A stretch of DNA of 22,645 nt from a virus: positions 1 through 22,645 of the IMG/VR virus record IMGVR_UViG_3300005827_000098; one strand, 5' to 3'. Positions within the stretch are counted from its first letter, which is position 1. Every line of letters starts with the position of its first letter. The position numbers were made by a program, and so were the translations under genes. The notes below the pieces were generated by a model, which searched no databases, had not been told where the DNA came from, and saw only the letters and a program-made list of their open reading frames with translations. Below, one piece after another: positions 13,783 to 21,324 of the stretch.

Positions 13783-15252
13783 ATGTGTGGTATGGCTGGG
13801 ATCATGTCGACGAACATGATCGACAACGAGGTAGAGATCGGGCGTCGACTCGGCATCCTTAACCATTTCCGTGGTGAGGATGCCGTAGGTATGTTCGACT
13901 ATGTACCCTCACTCAAGGATGCTGAGCAGATCCGCTATTGGAAGTACGATGCTCACCCCTTGGACTTCATCAAGAAGCCCTTCGATCGTATCAAGCAGAC
14001 ACGATGGAAGACCAACCCCAAGCTGTTCGCCATCCACTGTCGAGCCGCTACTCAGGGCAAGCTTAGTGAACGCAACGCTCATCCGTTTGCATTCAAGAAC
14101 ATCGTGGGTATGCACAATGGCACGATCACCAAGGAGTTCGCTAACCGCAAGAAGTTTGAGACGGACTCTGAAGCGCTCTTCTACAACATCGACAAGATGG
14201 GACTACGTGATGCGCTTAAGGAGCTACAGGGCAAGGATGCGGCATTCGCCCTCGTCTGGCTCAACTGGTACGACGGCACCCTCAACTTCATCAGAAACTA
14301 TAAGCGTCCTCTCCATGTCACCTCGTTTATGGGAGGATCTACGATTGCCTGGTCATCCGAAGAAGCCCATCTGAAGCTGGCAATCGAGTCGGTCATGAAG
14401 AGCAGCTATCCATCCATCAAGCAGTTCAGGGTGGGTGTGCACTACAAGATCGACATCGACGCAACCAAGCTGGAGTTCGAGGAGACCGAGATCGAAGAGG
14501 CTAAGGAGGTAGTGACGTATGCGCCACCCTCTACGTTTCAAGGTACTGCTGAGGGCTATACGCCGAGCTACCCTTCGTCCACCTCTTCCGGCACAGCCTA
14601 TAGTCCCCGAAAAGATCTCACGGAAAGCTCCGCCTACTGGCTTAAGTTTGGGCGAGATTCCGCGAAGGTCGACCTCAACTGGGACCTCTACACGCAGTAC
14701 GATGAGGTCTCTGGATACTTCTTTACAACCTACGCGTATGAGCGACTTAAAAAGTACCGTCTCATCGAAGAGTCCAAGAGGTACATAGAGGAGCAGAAGA
14801 AGCAGGAGGCCACGTCTTCCAACGTGGTTACCTTTCAGCCGAAAGGGGAGAAAGAGGAAGTCACGCAAACTTCGGGTGAGATCCCCTTCAACGACCCAAC
14901 CCCTTGGGAAGATGACTATGCAAAGTCGATGATGAATGAGGCTAAGGACGAGATCTTCTACCCTTTTGGAGTGGGTGGCGTCAAGCTTTGTTCGGGACCG
15001 GCCTACCGTCAAAAGCTGGCACATGATTGTTGTTCATGTGGCAACGCCGAGCCTGATGAGGACGACTACCTCTTCTGGCTTAACGATGATGAGTTCCTCT
15101 GCCTCAGCTGCGCTCAAGACGTAACTGAGAATGACAACAACTGGATGCTTAAGGGCAGCATCAGCGACCATGAACGCCAACGGATCAAGATGGAGATCGA
15201 CGCCCTCGGTTTCGATAACGATCCAGCTGAAGAAAAGGTAGCAGTACATTGA
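13783..15252 (+). CDS. Class II glutamine amidotransferase with C-terminal zinc ribbon
   Basis: This 489-residue protein begins MCGMAGI, which places Cys2 as the N-terminal nucleophile after methionine removal. Other class II features are HCRAATQG (residues 85-92), NAHPF (98-102) and GMHNGTI (109-115). The amidotransferase domain ends near residue 230. The rest is unusual: a Ser/Pro/Thr-rich linker (250-280), a charged helix (320-345) and a C-terminal CxxC...CxxC ribbon (C416/C419, C440/C443). No asparagine synthetase or sugar isomerase domain is attached. AGGAG lies nine bases before the ATG. Its product ammonia would feed the ligases downstream. Confidence 0.9.
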   Translation: MCGMAGIMSTNMIDNEVEIGRRLGILNHFRGEDAVGMFDYVPSLKDAEQIRYWKYDAHPLDFIKKPFDRIKQTRWKTNPKLFAIHCRAATQGKLSERNAHPFAFKNIVGMHNGTITKEFANRKKFETDSEALFYNIDKMGLRDALKELQGKDAAFALVWLNWYDGTLNFIRNYKRPLHVTSFMGGSTIAWSSEEAHLKLAIESVMKSSYPSIKQFRVGVHYKIDIDATKLEFEETEIEEAKEVVTYAPPSTFQGTAEGYTPSYPSSTSSGTAYSPRKDLTESSAYWLKFGRDSAKVDLNWDLYTQYDEVSGYFFTTYAYERLKKYRLIEESKRYIEEQKKQEATSSNVVTFQPKGEKEEVTQTSGEIPFNDPTPWEDDYAKSMMNEAKDEIFYPFGVGGVKLCSGPAYRQKLAHDCCSCGNAEPDEDDYLFWLNDDEFLCLSCAQDVTENDNNWMLKGSISDHERQRIKMEIDALGFDNDPAEEKVAVH

Positions 15253-16094
15253 AAGGTTATCTCCTTCGTCGCCGTAAGCTTGGCAACGGCAGCACTCTCG
15301 GCATTGTTGCTGCGTCTAAGACAGGCATCACTGTCGTCCGTAACGACAAGACTCTACCATCAGCAGCTGACCTCGTCTGCATCCGCTGGGGTTGTTCCTC
15401 TCAGGTCCCTCAGGCCAAGGTGTGGAACAAGGTAGAGGCGATGCACCGTGTGGCAAACAAGAAGAACTTCCGTCTCTTGCTCTCTAAGAACGACCTCGCA
15501 GTCCCCTCTTGGGGTAGCTACGAGAACTTCCTCTCTACGCAGACATCAAATAAGTGGGTGGTGCGCCCTGCCACCCATGCCCAAGGCCGTAACATCTGGG
15601 CGTTCGACAGCACACAGTTGGCAGCGATGAAGGCCAAGTGTAAGCAGCTGGGTGACTACTACATCTCTGAGTTCTTCGACAAGAAGGCTGAGTACAGAGT
15701 GTTTGTCGCATTCGGACGGGCCGTATGGGTAGCTCGCAAGACTCCAGGTAACCCAGGTGACCTGGCGTGGAACGTAGCGCAGGGCGGTAAGTTTGACAAC
15801 GTCAAGTGGGGTGACTGGCCCCTCAATGTTGTCAAGATTGCCTGTGATGCAATGAGTCTGAGTGGTCTTGACTTCGGCGGTGTCGATGTCATGGTTGACG
15901 ATCAGGACAACTTGTCTGTCCTCGAGATCAACTCCGCTCCGTCTCAGACATCGCCTTATCGACAGTCATGTGTGGCCAAGGTGTTCGACTGGCACCTTAC
16001 GGCTGGCCTTCATGACCACTACACCCTCGGCAAGTCCGGTAAGTACTACCGTTACATCCATCCAGCCCTTGATTCAGGAGCAATCATCTCGTGA
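15249..16094 (+). CDS. ATP-grasp ligase (RimK-like)
   Basis: This 281-residue enzyme is expected to activate a carboxyl group as acyl phosphate and join it to an amine. ATP-grasp marks in order: a glycine-containing ATP loop VVRPATHAQGRNI at residues 104-116, YYISEFF at 137-143, EYRVFV at 148-153, DFGGVDV at 208-214, and the metal-binding LEINSAPS at 225-232 (E226 and N228). It starts at TTG 15249, overlapping the preceding TGA as TTGA, so translation is coupled to the class II amidotransferase. The substrate is unknown. Confidence 0.88.
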   Translation: MKGYLLRRRKLGNGSTLGIVAASKTGITVVRNDKTLPSAADLVCIRWGCSSQVPQAKVWNKVEAMHRVANKKNFRLLLSKNDLAVPSWGSYENFLSTQTSNKWVVRPATHAQGRNIWAFDSTQLAAMKAKCKQLGDYYISEFFDKKAEYRVFVAFGRAVWVARKTPGNPGDLAWNVAQGGKFDNVKWGDWPLNVVKIACDAMSLSGLDFGGVDVMVDDQDNLSVLEINSAPSQTSPYRQSCVAKVFDWHLTAGLHDHYTLGKSGKYYRYIHPALDSGAIIS

Positions 16095-16897
16095 TCTATT
16101 CGACTATCAAGCCTGAGGTCAGCGTTGGTGCTGACCCTGAACTCTTTGTCTTCCGTCAGTACACGCCTGTGTCTGCCCACGACATGCTTCCGGGAACCAA
16201 ACATGCACCCATGAAGGTTCCTCGCGGTGCCATTCAGGTCGACGGTGTCGCCGCGGAATTTAACATAGAGCCGGCCAAGACGCAGAAGGATTTCCTCAAG
16301 AACATCCGTCATGTGCGTCGCATCCTCGAACGACTCGTCGCAGCAAAGGGTAAAGAGTATGTCCTACAGGCGGTCCCAACGGTCCACTTCGATCCGGAGT
16401 ACTTTGCGGCGCTACCGGATGAAACGAAAGCACTTGGCTGTGAGCCCGACTACGATGCCTACACAGGTAAGCCGAACCCCAAGCCGGAGACCACGAAGCC
16501 TATGCGTACTGGTTCTGGCCACGTTCATGTTGGTTGGGCTGGGTGCAATCCCGATCGCAGTGATTACCATGAGATCTGCTCTCTCCTGGTACAGGAACTC
16601 GACTTCACGCTCTACCGCCAGTCCCTCAAGTGGGACGACGACAAGGAACGAATGGAGCTGTACGGTAAGCCGGGTGCCTTTCGGTACAAGCCGTATGGAC
16701 TCGAGTACCGTGTCCTCAGCAACCGCTGGCTCGAGAAGGAAGGCACTCAGAAATTTGTCTTTGACACGGTCAAGAATGTCACCACCCGAGTACTGATGGG
16801 CGAGCAGTTCGCTAAGAACTTCCAGTCACAGTGTAGCTACGAGAACTACCTGCTCGTCAGGAGACTTCCTATCATAAACGAGTACATCAATGGCTAA
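16091..16897 (+). CDS. COOH-NH2 ligase type 2 (phiEco32-like amidoligase)
   Basis: This 268-residue protein belongs to the glutamine synthetase/GCS-fold amidoligases known from phage phiEco32. Signatures: GADPELFV at residues 13-20, the metal-binding QVDGVAAEFN at 49-58, GCEPDYDAYT at 116-125, RTGSGHVHVG at 139-148 and GLEYRVLSNRW at 203-213. It should form an amide bond between a carboxylate and an amine at the cost of ATP. The start is GTG 16091, overlapping the previous TGA as GTGA, with AGGAG upstream. The 3' end holds a TCCTATCAT copy. Confidence 0.9.
   Translation: MIYSTIKPEVSVGADPELFVFRQYTPVSAHDMLPGTKHAPMKVPRGAIQVDGVAAEFNIEPAKTQKDFLKNIRHVRRILERLVAAKGKEYVLQAVPTVHFDPEYFAALPDETKALGCEPDYDAYTGKPNPKPETTKPMRTGSGHVHVGWAGCNPDRSDYHEICSLLVQELDFTLYRQSLKWDDDKERMELYGKPGAFRYKPYGLEYRVLSNRWLEKEGTQKFVFDTVKNVTTRVLMGEQFAKNFQSQCSYENYLLVRRLPIINEYING
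16867..16875 (+). repeat. TCCTATCAT copy 10 (end of ligase gene)
   Basis: Exact 9-mer near the 3' end of the COOH-NH2 ligase gene, read in a different frame (Leu-Pro-Ile-Ile) from copies 7 and 9. The repeat is therefore a DNA or RNA signal, not a protein motif. Confidence 0.8.
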
Positions 16898-17516
16898 GGA
16901 ACCTCGGTATCTACAGTCCAATGACGCCACCATGAGGCTCGATGGGTCTCTGGTGCGATACAAGGACAAGGTCTATCTTGGGCGGATAGACGGCAGCTAC
17001 ATCGCTCTGTTCGACATCTACGAGTACGCCAACACAATGGGTGTCACTCCCAAGCACAAGATCTCGTGGAATGACGAAGACATTGACATCAGGGCAATCC
17101 ACGTAGGCTACATCAACCACGACAAGATGGCCTACTACATCACTCGGCCTCCTTTCAGGAAGCAGAAGCAGGGTACAGCAGTGACCAACGTCTATTCGGC
17201 CCCTGCAGGTACCCTTAAGTTCGGTCCTGTAGCCAACGGTCTGTTCTTCTCACAGGGCCTCAGAGATGCTGTCCACCTCATCTACCCACCCTATAAGGAA
17301 GCAGTCAAGAAGGTTGTCAAAGACCAGAATCTCAAGTCCATCGCCTTCTCTCCCGAGTTTGCGCTTAATACTAAGGATGAGACAGGCGTTGTACTTTATT
17401 GCGATCAGACCCGAGTTGGTCAGCTCGATCCCAACGACTACATGCAGCTTGACGCCGACTGTCAAGACTCAATCCTTGTACAGAAACTGTCTGATCTTGG
17501 AGTACCAGTAGCATAA
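16890..17516 (+). CDS. Unknown protein between the two amidoligases
   Basis: This 208-residue protein has no family I recognise. The N-terminus (residues 14-45) reads as beta strands (SLVRYKDKVYLGRIDGSYI), the centre has AYYITRPPFRKQKQG at 101-115, and the C-terminus is acidic. It overlaps the ligase before it by eight bases and the amidoligase after it by one base (TAATG). Being locked between two ligases, it could carry or bind the substrate; this is inference. Confidence 0.7.
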   Translation: MAKEPRYLQSNDATMRLDGSLVRYKDKVYLGRIDGSYIALFDIYEYANTMGVTPKHKISWNDEDIDIRAIHVGYINHDKMAYYITRPPFRKQKQGTAVTNVYSAPAGTLKFGPVANGLFFSQGLRDAVHLIYPPYKEAVKKVVKDQNLKSIAFSPEFALNTKDETGVVLYCDQTRVGQLDPNDYMQLDADCQDSILVQKLSDLGVPVA

Positions 17517-19231
17517 TGGTTGCCCCCACCACCGGCATTCTCCAGCTCAATGAGCCTTTGGAGAAATACCTTCCTCAGCTTAAGCCTGTCGCCAAGACCC
17601 TTGATGAGGCCATCATTGGCGTTGAGTTTGAGAATGAAATCAAGACGAATGACGCCCCGTTCACTGGTCTCTTCCAGAAGTTCGGGGCAGTCAAGAACTG
17701 GAAGTACCATGACGAGAACTCCTTGCGGCACTACGGCTTTGAGTTTGTCTCGCGTCCCGTGCCTATTCCAACCTTTAAGCTGCAGACACTCGACCTGTTC
17801 AAGAATATGGCACACCAGATTGCCGCTAAGGAATCCTGGTACTCTCCCGAGAAGCCCCTCCCACTTACGAACTCTACTCGCACGTCCGTCCACGTTCACT
17901 TTGATGTACTGAAGTACTCCACGGTCCAGCTCATTAACTTTGTCTCCCTTTACTGGATCATGGAGCCGTTCCTACAGCATTTCTGTGGCAGCTGGCGACA
18001 GGGCAATCTCTTCTGTCTCAGGGCCAAGGACAGCAGCTACATCAAGATCATCCTCTCGGACATCTTGGCTAGCAAGAAGCCGCTCCTTAAGTCCACCCTA
18101 GTTAACGAGAGCTATCGGTATGCCTCTGTTAACTTCAACAGCCTCACCAAGTTCGGCACCATTGAGTTCCGGCTCATGCGTGGTGTCAGCGATCCCTTTG
18201 ACTCCTTCCTCTGGGTAGATGCACTCGAGGCTATCCGTAAGTTTGCCCTCCAGTACCCCTCTACCGATGCCTTCAAGAGCTTCTTTATGAACGAGGTTGA
18301 CGCAGCAGACCTGCCCAAGTACGTCCTTGGACCCGAGCTGTACCTCAAGATCAAGAAGTCTTTCCCCAAGAACGAATCTATGGGCACTGCTATCCGTGAT
18401 GGCTGGATGTCTATCTCCTCCATCATGCGTCCGTCTACCAACTGGGATGCAAAGTATCTTGATGGTCTAAGAAAAAAAGTAGAAGATGAGCGGGCTGCAC
18501 GACTCATCGAGAGTCAAAAGATGCAGCCTGAGTTTCTTGACGCTATTATGAACTCTGAGTATTGGAAGAAGGGTATGCAGGATCACGATCTGACCCACGA
18601 TGCCCTTTGGTCTTCTTGTAAGACCTACCACCCCCATCCCATCCTTAACGGTGCCCTCAAGGAGTGCAAGATCTCCATCACGGATTACCGTAAGGCCTTC
18701 TTCTTCAACGAGTGGGAGCGGGAGTATGTCCAAGACTATGAGGCCGACCCTCATCCTCCTCTGCCTTCTAACCAGCTCACTGGCTTTGGCTCAGCTAATA
18801 CTATCTCAGGTAACTGGTCATTCGGTAGTGGACCTAGTGGCGTAGAGGCTCAGCTGATTGCTGCAAGTGCAGATGCTGCTAGCCTAGCGACCTACAAGAG
18901 CATCTACGGTATGACGCACAACATGACGCAGACTAAGCTGAGTATTGCTGCTGCTATGGTTGTGGGCCTGCCTCTGACTACTTCGCCTAGTAACTTCATG
19001 CTTGCTCTGCAGGTTCACCCGCTTGTGCCCTGGTCCAAGTGGGATGGTGCAAAGTGGATTAACCACATCCCTGATGTAAATCCTGCAGCTGAGGTACTTG
19101 CAAACATAGCAACGGGTCCCCATATCTCTGGTGATGGTCATGTGGAAGACGTGACAATTGTCGATGACCTTGAATGGCTCGATGATGACATCCCGGATGA
19201 AGAACCTCCGCACCTCGACGACGACTTCTAA
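17516..19231 (+). CDS. Amidoligase (Amidoligase_2 family) with long C-terminal extension
   Basis: This 571-residue protein has an amidoligase domain in its first 250 residues: IGVEFENEI at 34-42, YGFEFVSRP at 73-81, RTSVHVHFDV at 122-131, a tryptophan-rich helix with WIMEPFLQHF at 147-156, SYRYASVNF at 199-207 and GTIEFRLMRG at 214-223. This order matches glutamine synthetase-like amidoligases. Residues 300-571 are an extra region, ending in a very acidic tail (EWLDDDIPDEEPPHLDDDF), that I cannot assign. The start is ATG 17516, overlapping TAA. It is the second amidoligase in the operon, so two successive bond-forming steps are likely. Confidence 0.86.
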   Translation: MVAPTTGILQLNEPLEKYLPQLKPVAKTLDEAIIGVEFENEIKTNDAPFTGLFQKFGAVKNWKYHDENSLRHYGFEFVSRPVPIPTFKLQTLDLFKNMAHQIAAKESWYSPEKPLPLTNSTRTSVHVHFDVLKYSTVQLINFVSLYWIMEPFLQHFCGSWRQGNLFCLRAKDSSYIKIILSDILASKKPLLKSTLVNESYRYASVNFNSLTKFGTIEFRLMRGVSDPFDSFLWVDALEAIRKFALQYPSTDAFKSFFMNEVDAADLPKYVLGPELYLKIKKSFPKNESMGTAIRDGWMSISSIMRPSTNWDAKYLDGLRKKVEDERAARLIESQKMQPEFLDAIMNSEYWKKGMQDHDLTHDALWSSCKTYHPHPILNGALKECKISITDYRKAFFFNEWEREYVQDYEADPHPPLPSNQLTGFGSANTISGNWSFGSGPSGVEAQLIAASADAASLATYKSIYGMTHNMTQTKLSIAAAMVVGLPLTTSPSNFMLALQVHPLVPWSKWDGAKWINHIPDVNPAAEVLANIATGPHISGDGHVEDVTIVDDLEWLDDDIPDEEPPHLDDDF

Positions 19232-19244
19232 TAAGGATAAAACA

Positions 19245-19457
19245 TTGCGTTGTCATATATGTGATTACTCCGGGTCTCCCGGAACTGCCTCTCTCTACTC
19301 CACCTCCCTCGTCGACCCAAAGGGTTCGCGTAAGCGGACCCTAAGGGTTGACCCTAGGACAGGCTACGAGATCTGCTCAGTGTGTGAGCATGACGTAACC
19401 CCCAGTCCTACGAAGCGTAAGCCAAGGCGTATGATGGACTGGGACCCTCAGTTCTAA
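19245..19457 (+). CDS. Small zinc-ribbon protein with TTG start
   Basis: This 70-residue protein has CHIC at residues 3-6 and CSVC at residues 45-48, a likely four-cysteine zinc ribbon, with a basic stretch between and after (RKRTLRVDPRTG, KRKPRR). The frame is open upstream to an ATG at 19158, but that would overlap the amidoligase by 74 bases. TTG 19245 has AAGGAT seven bases upstream, and the first CxxC begins at once, so I choose it. It ends in a TAATG overlap with the primase-helicase, suggesting a replication role. Confidence 0.68.
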   Translation: MRCHICDYSGSPGTASLYSTSLVDPKGSRKRTLRVDPRTGYEICSVCEHDVTPSPTKRKPRRMMDWDPQF

Positions 19458-21043
19458 TGGCAGAGCCACCGCTCAAAGCGCACCAACCGTGCCCTTGCGG
19501 TGAGTCGTCAGACGCCTATGCTCTATGGGCAGATCATGGCTACTGCTTCTCATGCAAGAAAACACATCAATTCAAGGATGAAATCATAGTGGAATCAGAT
19601 CCAGGATTCTCTGCAGCAGCCCCCGTCGTTTCCACTGTTGCGAGTCTCCAGCAGGTGCCTTACCGCGGTCACTCCGTCAGTGCTCTAGTCAAGTACGGTG
19701 TACAGATTGAGTTTGACCAAGCCAATGAGATGATCGGGGTAAGGTACCCTGGCTGGAAGCCGGGCTCCTACAAGCGACGAGACCTGCGTAAGAAGGACTT
19801 CCGATGGGTAGGGCACCCTGGTCCAGGCCTAATCGGTAAGGACAGGTTCTCTGCAGGGTCAGCAATGGCCATTACTGTCACAGAGGGCGAAGAAGATATG
19901 CTCTCAGCATACGAGATGCTGGGCAGCAAGTACCCTGTCGTATCCCTTCAGTCGGCCACTAGTGCCATTAACGACTGTAAGGCTGACTACAACTACCTCA
20001 ACGCCTTTGAGAAGATCTACCTGTGCATGGACAATGACAAGGTAGGGCAGCAGGCAGTCGAGGACATCTCCAAGCTCTTCCCCTACCACAAGATCTATGT
20101 GGTTGAGAAGACCAAGTTCAAGGATGCCAATGAGTACCACATCAACGGTGCCTCCGCTGAGTACCAGAAAGTATGGTGGGCAGCGAAGCGACATGACCCA
20201 GACAATATCGTATCATCGTTTGACGGCCTCCGAGAGGAGTTCTTTAAACCGACTAAGAAGGCTCTTTGCACGTTTCCGTTCGCTGAACTCCAAGACGCCA
20301 CAAGGGGGATACGAGTTGGAGAAACTTATCTCGTCAAAGCACTTGAAGGCATTGGCAAAACTGAGTTCCTCGGGGCCATAGAATACCATGTCCTCCAGAA
20401 TACTGACGTTCCCATTGGTATCATACATCTGGAAGAAGACATCCAGCGTAGTGCGTACCGTATGGTCAACTACCATGTCAAGCAACCAGTCCACCTCGAA
20501 GGGGCTACCAGTCTCAACCAAGAGGACATCTTCGAGCTCTACAAACAGGCGGTGGGTAGCGACGATCGCGTTCACTATTACAAGAAGGGGAAGAATGACA
20601 CGGACACAAGTCACTTTCTGGCAGCTGTCCGATTCATGGTGGCCTCGGCTGGTTGTAAAGTGGTATTCTTCGACCATATCACACGCCTCGCTACTTCTTT
20701 CCGACTAGATGATGAACGTAAGGAACTTGACTTCGTAAGCACGAAGCTGAGTGAGATGGCAGAAGAGCTAGGCTTTGCTCTCATCATGATCTCCCACGTC
20801 AACGCAGAAGGAGATACGCGTGGCTCTAAGAACATCTCCAAAGAAGCGTGGACTGTCATCAACCTCTACCGGGATCGAGTTGAAGACAATCCGATCAAAC
20901 GTAACACTACCACGTTGGTCATCGAAAAGAACCGCCATGCAAGCACGACTGGTCCAGCTGGTGCTGTCTACTTCAATCCCGAAACCTTCACCCTGACTGA
21001 CAACGTACCGACGTTGACTGTCCCTGTTGAGGACCCCACATGA
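19457..21043 (+). CDS. DNA primase-helicase (T7 gp4-like)
   Basis: This 528-residue protein joins primase and replicative helicase. An N-terminal zinc ribbon (C12, C14, C30, C33) is followed by a TOPRIM domain with EGEED at residues 143-147 and DND at 192-194. The RecA-like helicase has Walker A ALEGIGKT (295-302), acidic LEED at 325-328, Walker B VVFFDH (402-407), ISHVN (445-449) and an arginine-bearing KNRHASTTG (491-499). It should unwind the fork and prime lagging-strand synthesis. It starts at ATG 19457 (TAATG) and ends in ATGA with the next gene. Confidence 0.94.
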   Translation: MAEPPLKAHQPCPCGESSDAYALWADHGYCFSCKKTHQFKDEIIVESDPGFSAAAPVVSTVASLQQVPYRGHSVSALVKYGVQIEFDQANEMIGVRYPGWKPGSYKRRDLRKKDFRWVGHPGPGLIGKDRFSAGSAMAITVTEGEEDMLSAYEMLGSKYPVVSLQSATSAINDCKADYNYLNAFEKIYLCMDNDKVGQQAVEDISKLFPYHKIYVVEKTKFKDANEYHINGASAEYQKVWWAAKRHDPDNIVSSFDGLREEFFKPTKKALCTFPFAELQDATRGIRVGETYLVKALEGIGKTEFLGAIEYHVLQNTDVPIGIIHLEEDIQRSAYRMVNYHVKQPVHLEGATSLNQEDIFELYKQAVGSDDRVHYYKKGKNDTDTSHFLAAVRFMVASAGCKVVFFDHITRLATSFRLDDERKELDFVSTKLSEMAEELGFALIMISHVNAEGDTRGSKNISKEAWTVINLYRDRVEDNPIKRNTTTLVIEKNRHASTTGPAGAVYFNPETFTLTDNVPTLTVPVEDPT

Positions 21044-21324
21044 CACTAGAAGAAGCTGTTAAGACTTATACCTACTGCGCTGTCTTCCCAGATACCTGGG
21101 GTGATCGAGTTCCAGAGCCTAAGTATTGGGAAGCCCGAGCTATTACAGGCAATCTATTCAGTCGAAAGTACGCAGCATTTGCAAGGTATTTTCCTAATCC
21201 AGCATGGTCAGACGAGGTAAATGCAGACGTTGACAAACACAGTGAAGAAGAACAAGACCGTCGTCTTAGACTGCGAGACGAATGCACTGACCGGATACGA
21301 GAAATTCTGGGTCGCGGTCAGTAG
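21040..21324 (+). CDS. Small unknown protein between primase-helicase and polymerase
   Basis: This 94-residue protein starts at an ATG overlapping the primase stop, with GAGGA about seven bases upstream. It has an aromatic N-terminal half (YCAVFPDTWGD, EPKYWEARAI) and a highly charged helical end (EEEQDRRLRLRDECTDRIREIL). Its last part overlaps the start of the polymerase gene in another frame. No family is recognised. Confidence 0.65.
   Translation: MTLEEAVKTYTYCAVFPDTWGDRVPEPKYWEARAITGNLFSRKYAAFARYFPNPAWSDEVNADVDKHSEEEQDRRLRLRDECTDRIREILGRGQ

Noticed and set aside
14353-15024. Minus-strand open frame of 223 codons opposite the class II amidotransferase
   Set aside because: It is a shadow frame; the plus-strand gene has its catalytic motifs in order and a good start site.
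7739-16875. Reading the TATCAT part of the repeat as a -10 promoter box
   Set aside because: Copies at start codons would give transcripts starting inside the coding sequence, and no -35 box lies at a fixed distance. A host-sigma promoter is therefore a poor fit.
19158-19457. ATG 19158 as start of the small zinc-ribbon gene
   Set aside because: It would overlap the amidoligase by 74 bases and lacks a ribosome site. TTG 19245 has AAGGAT at the right distance.
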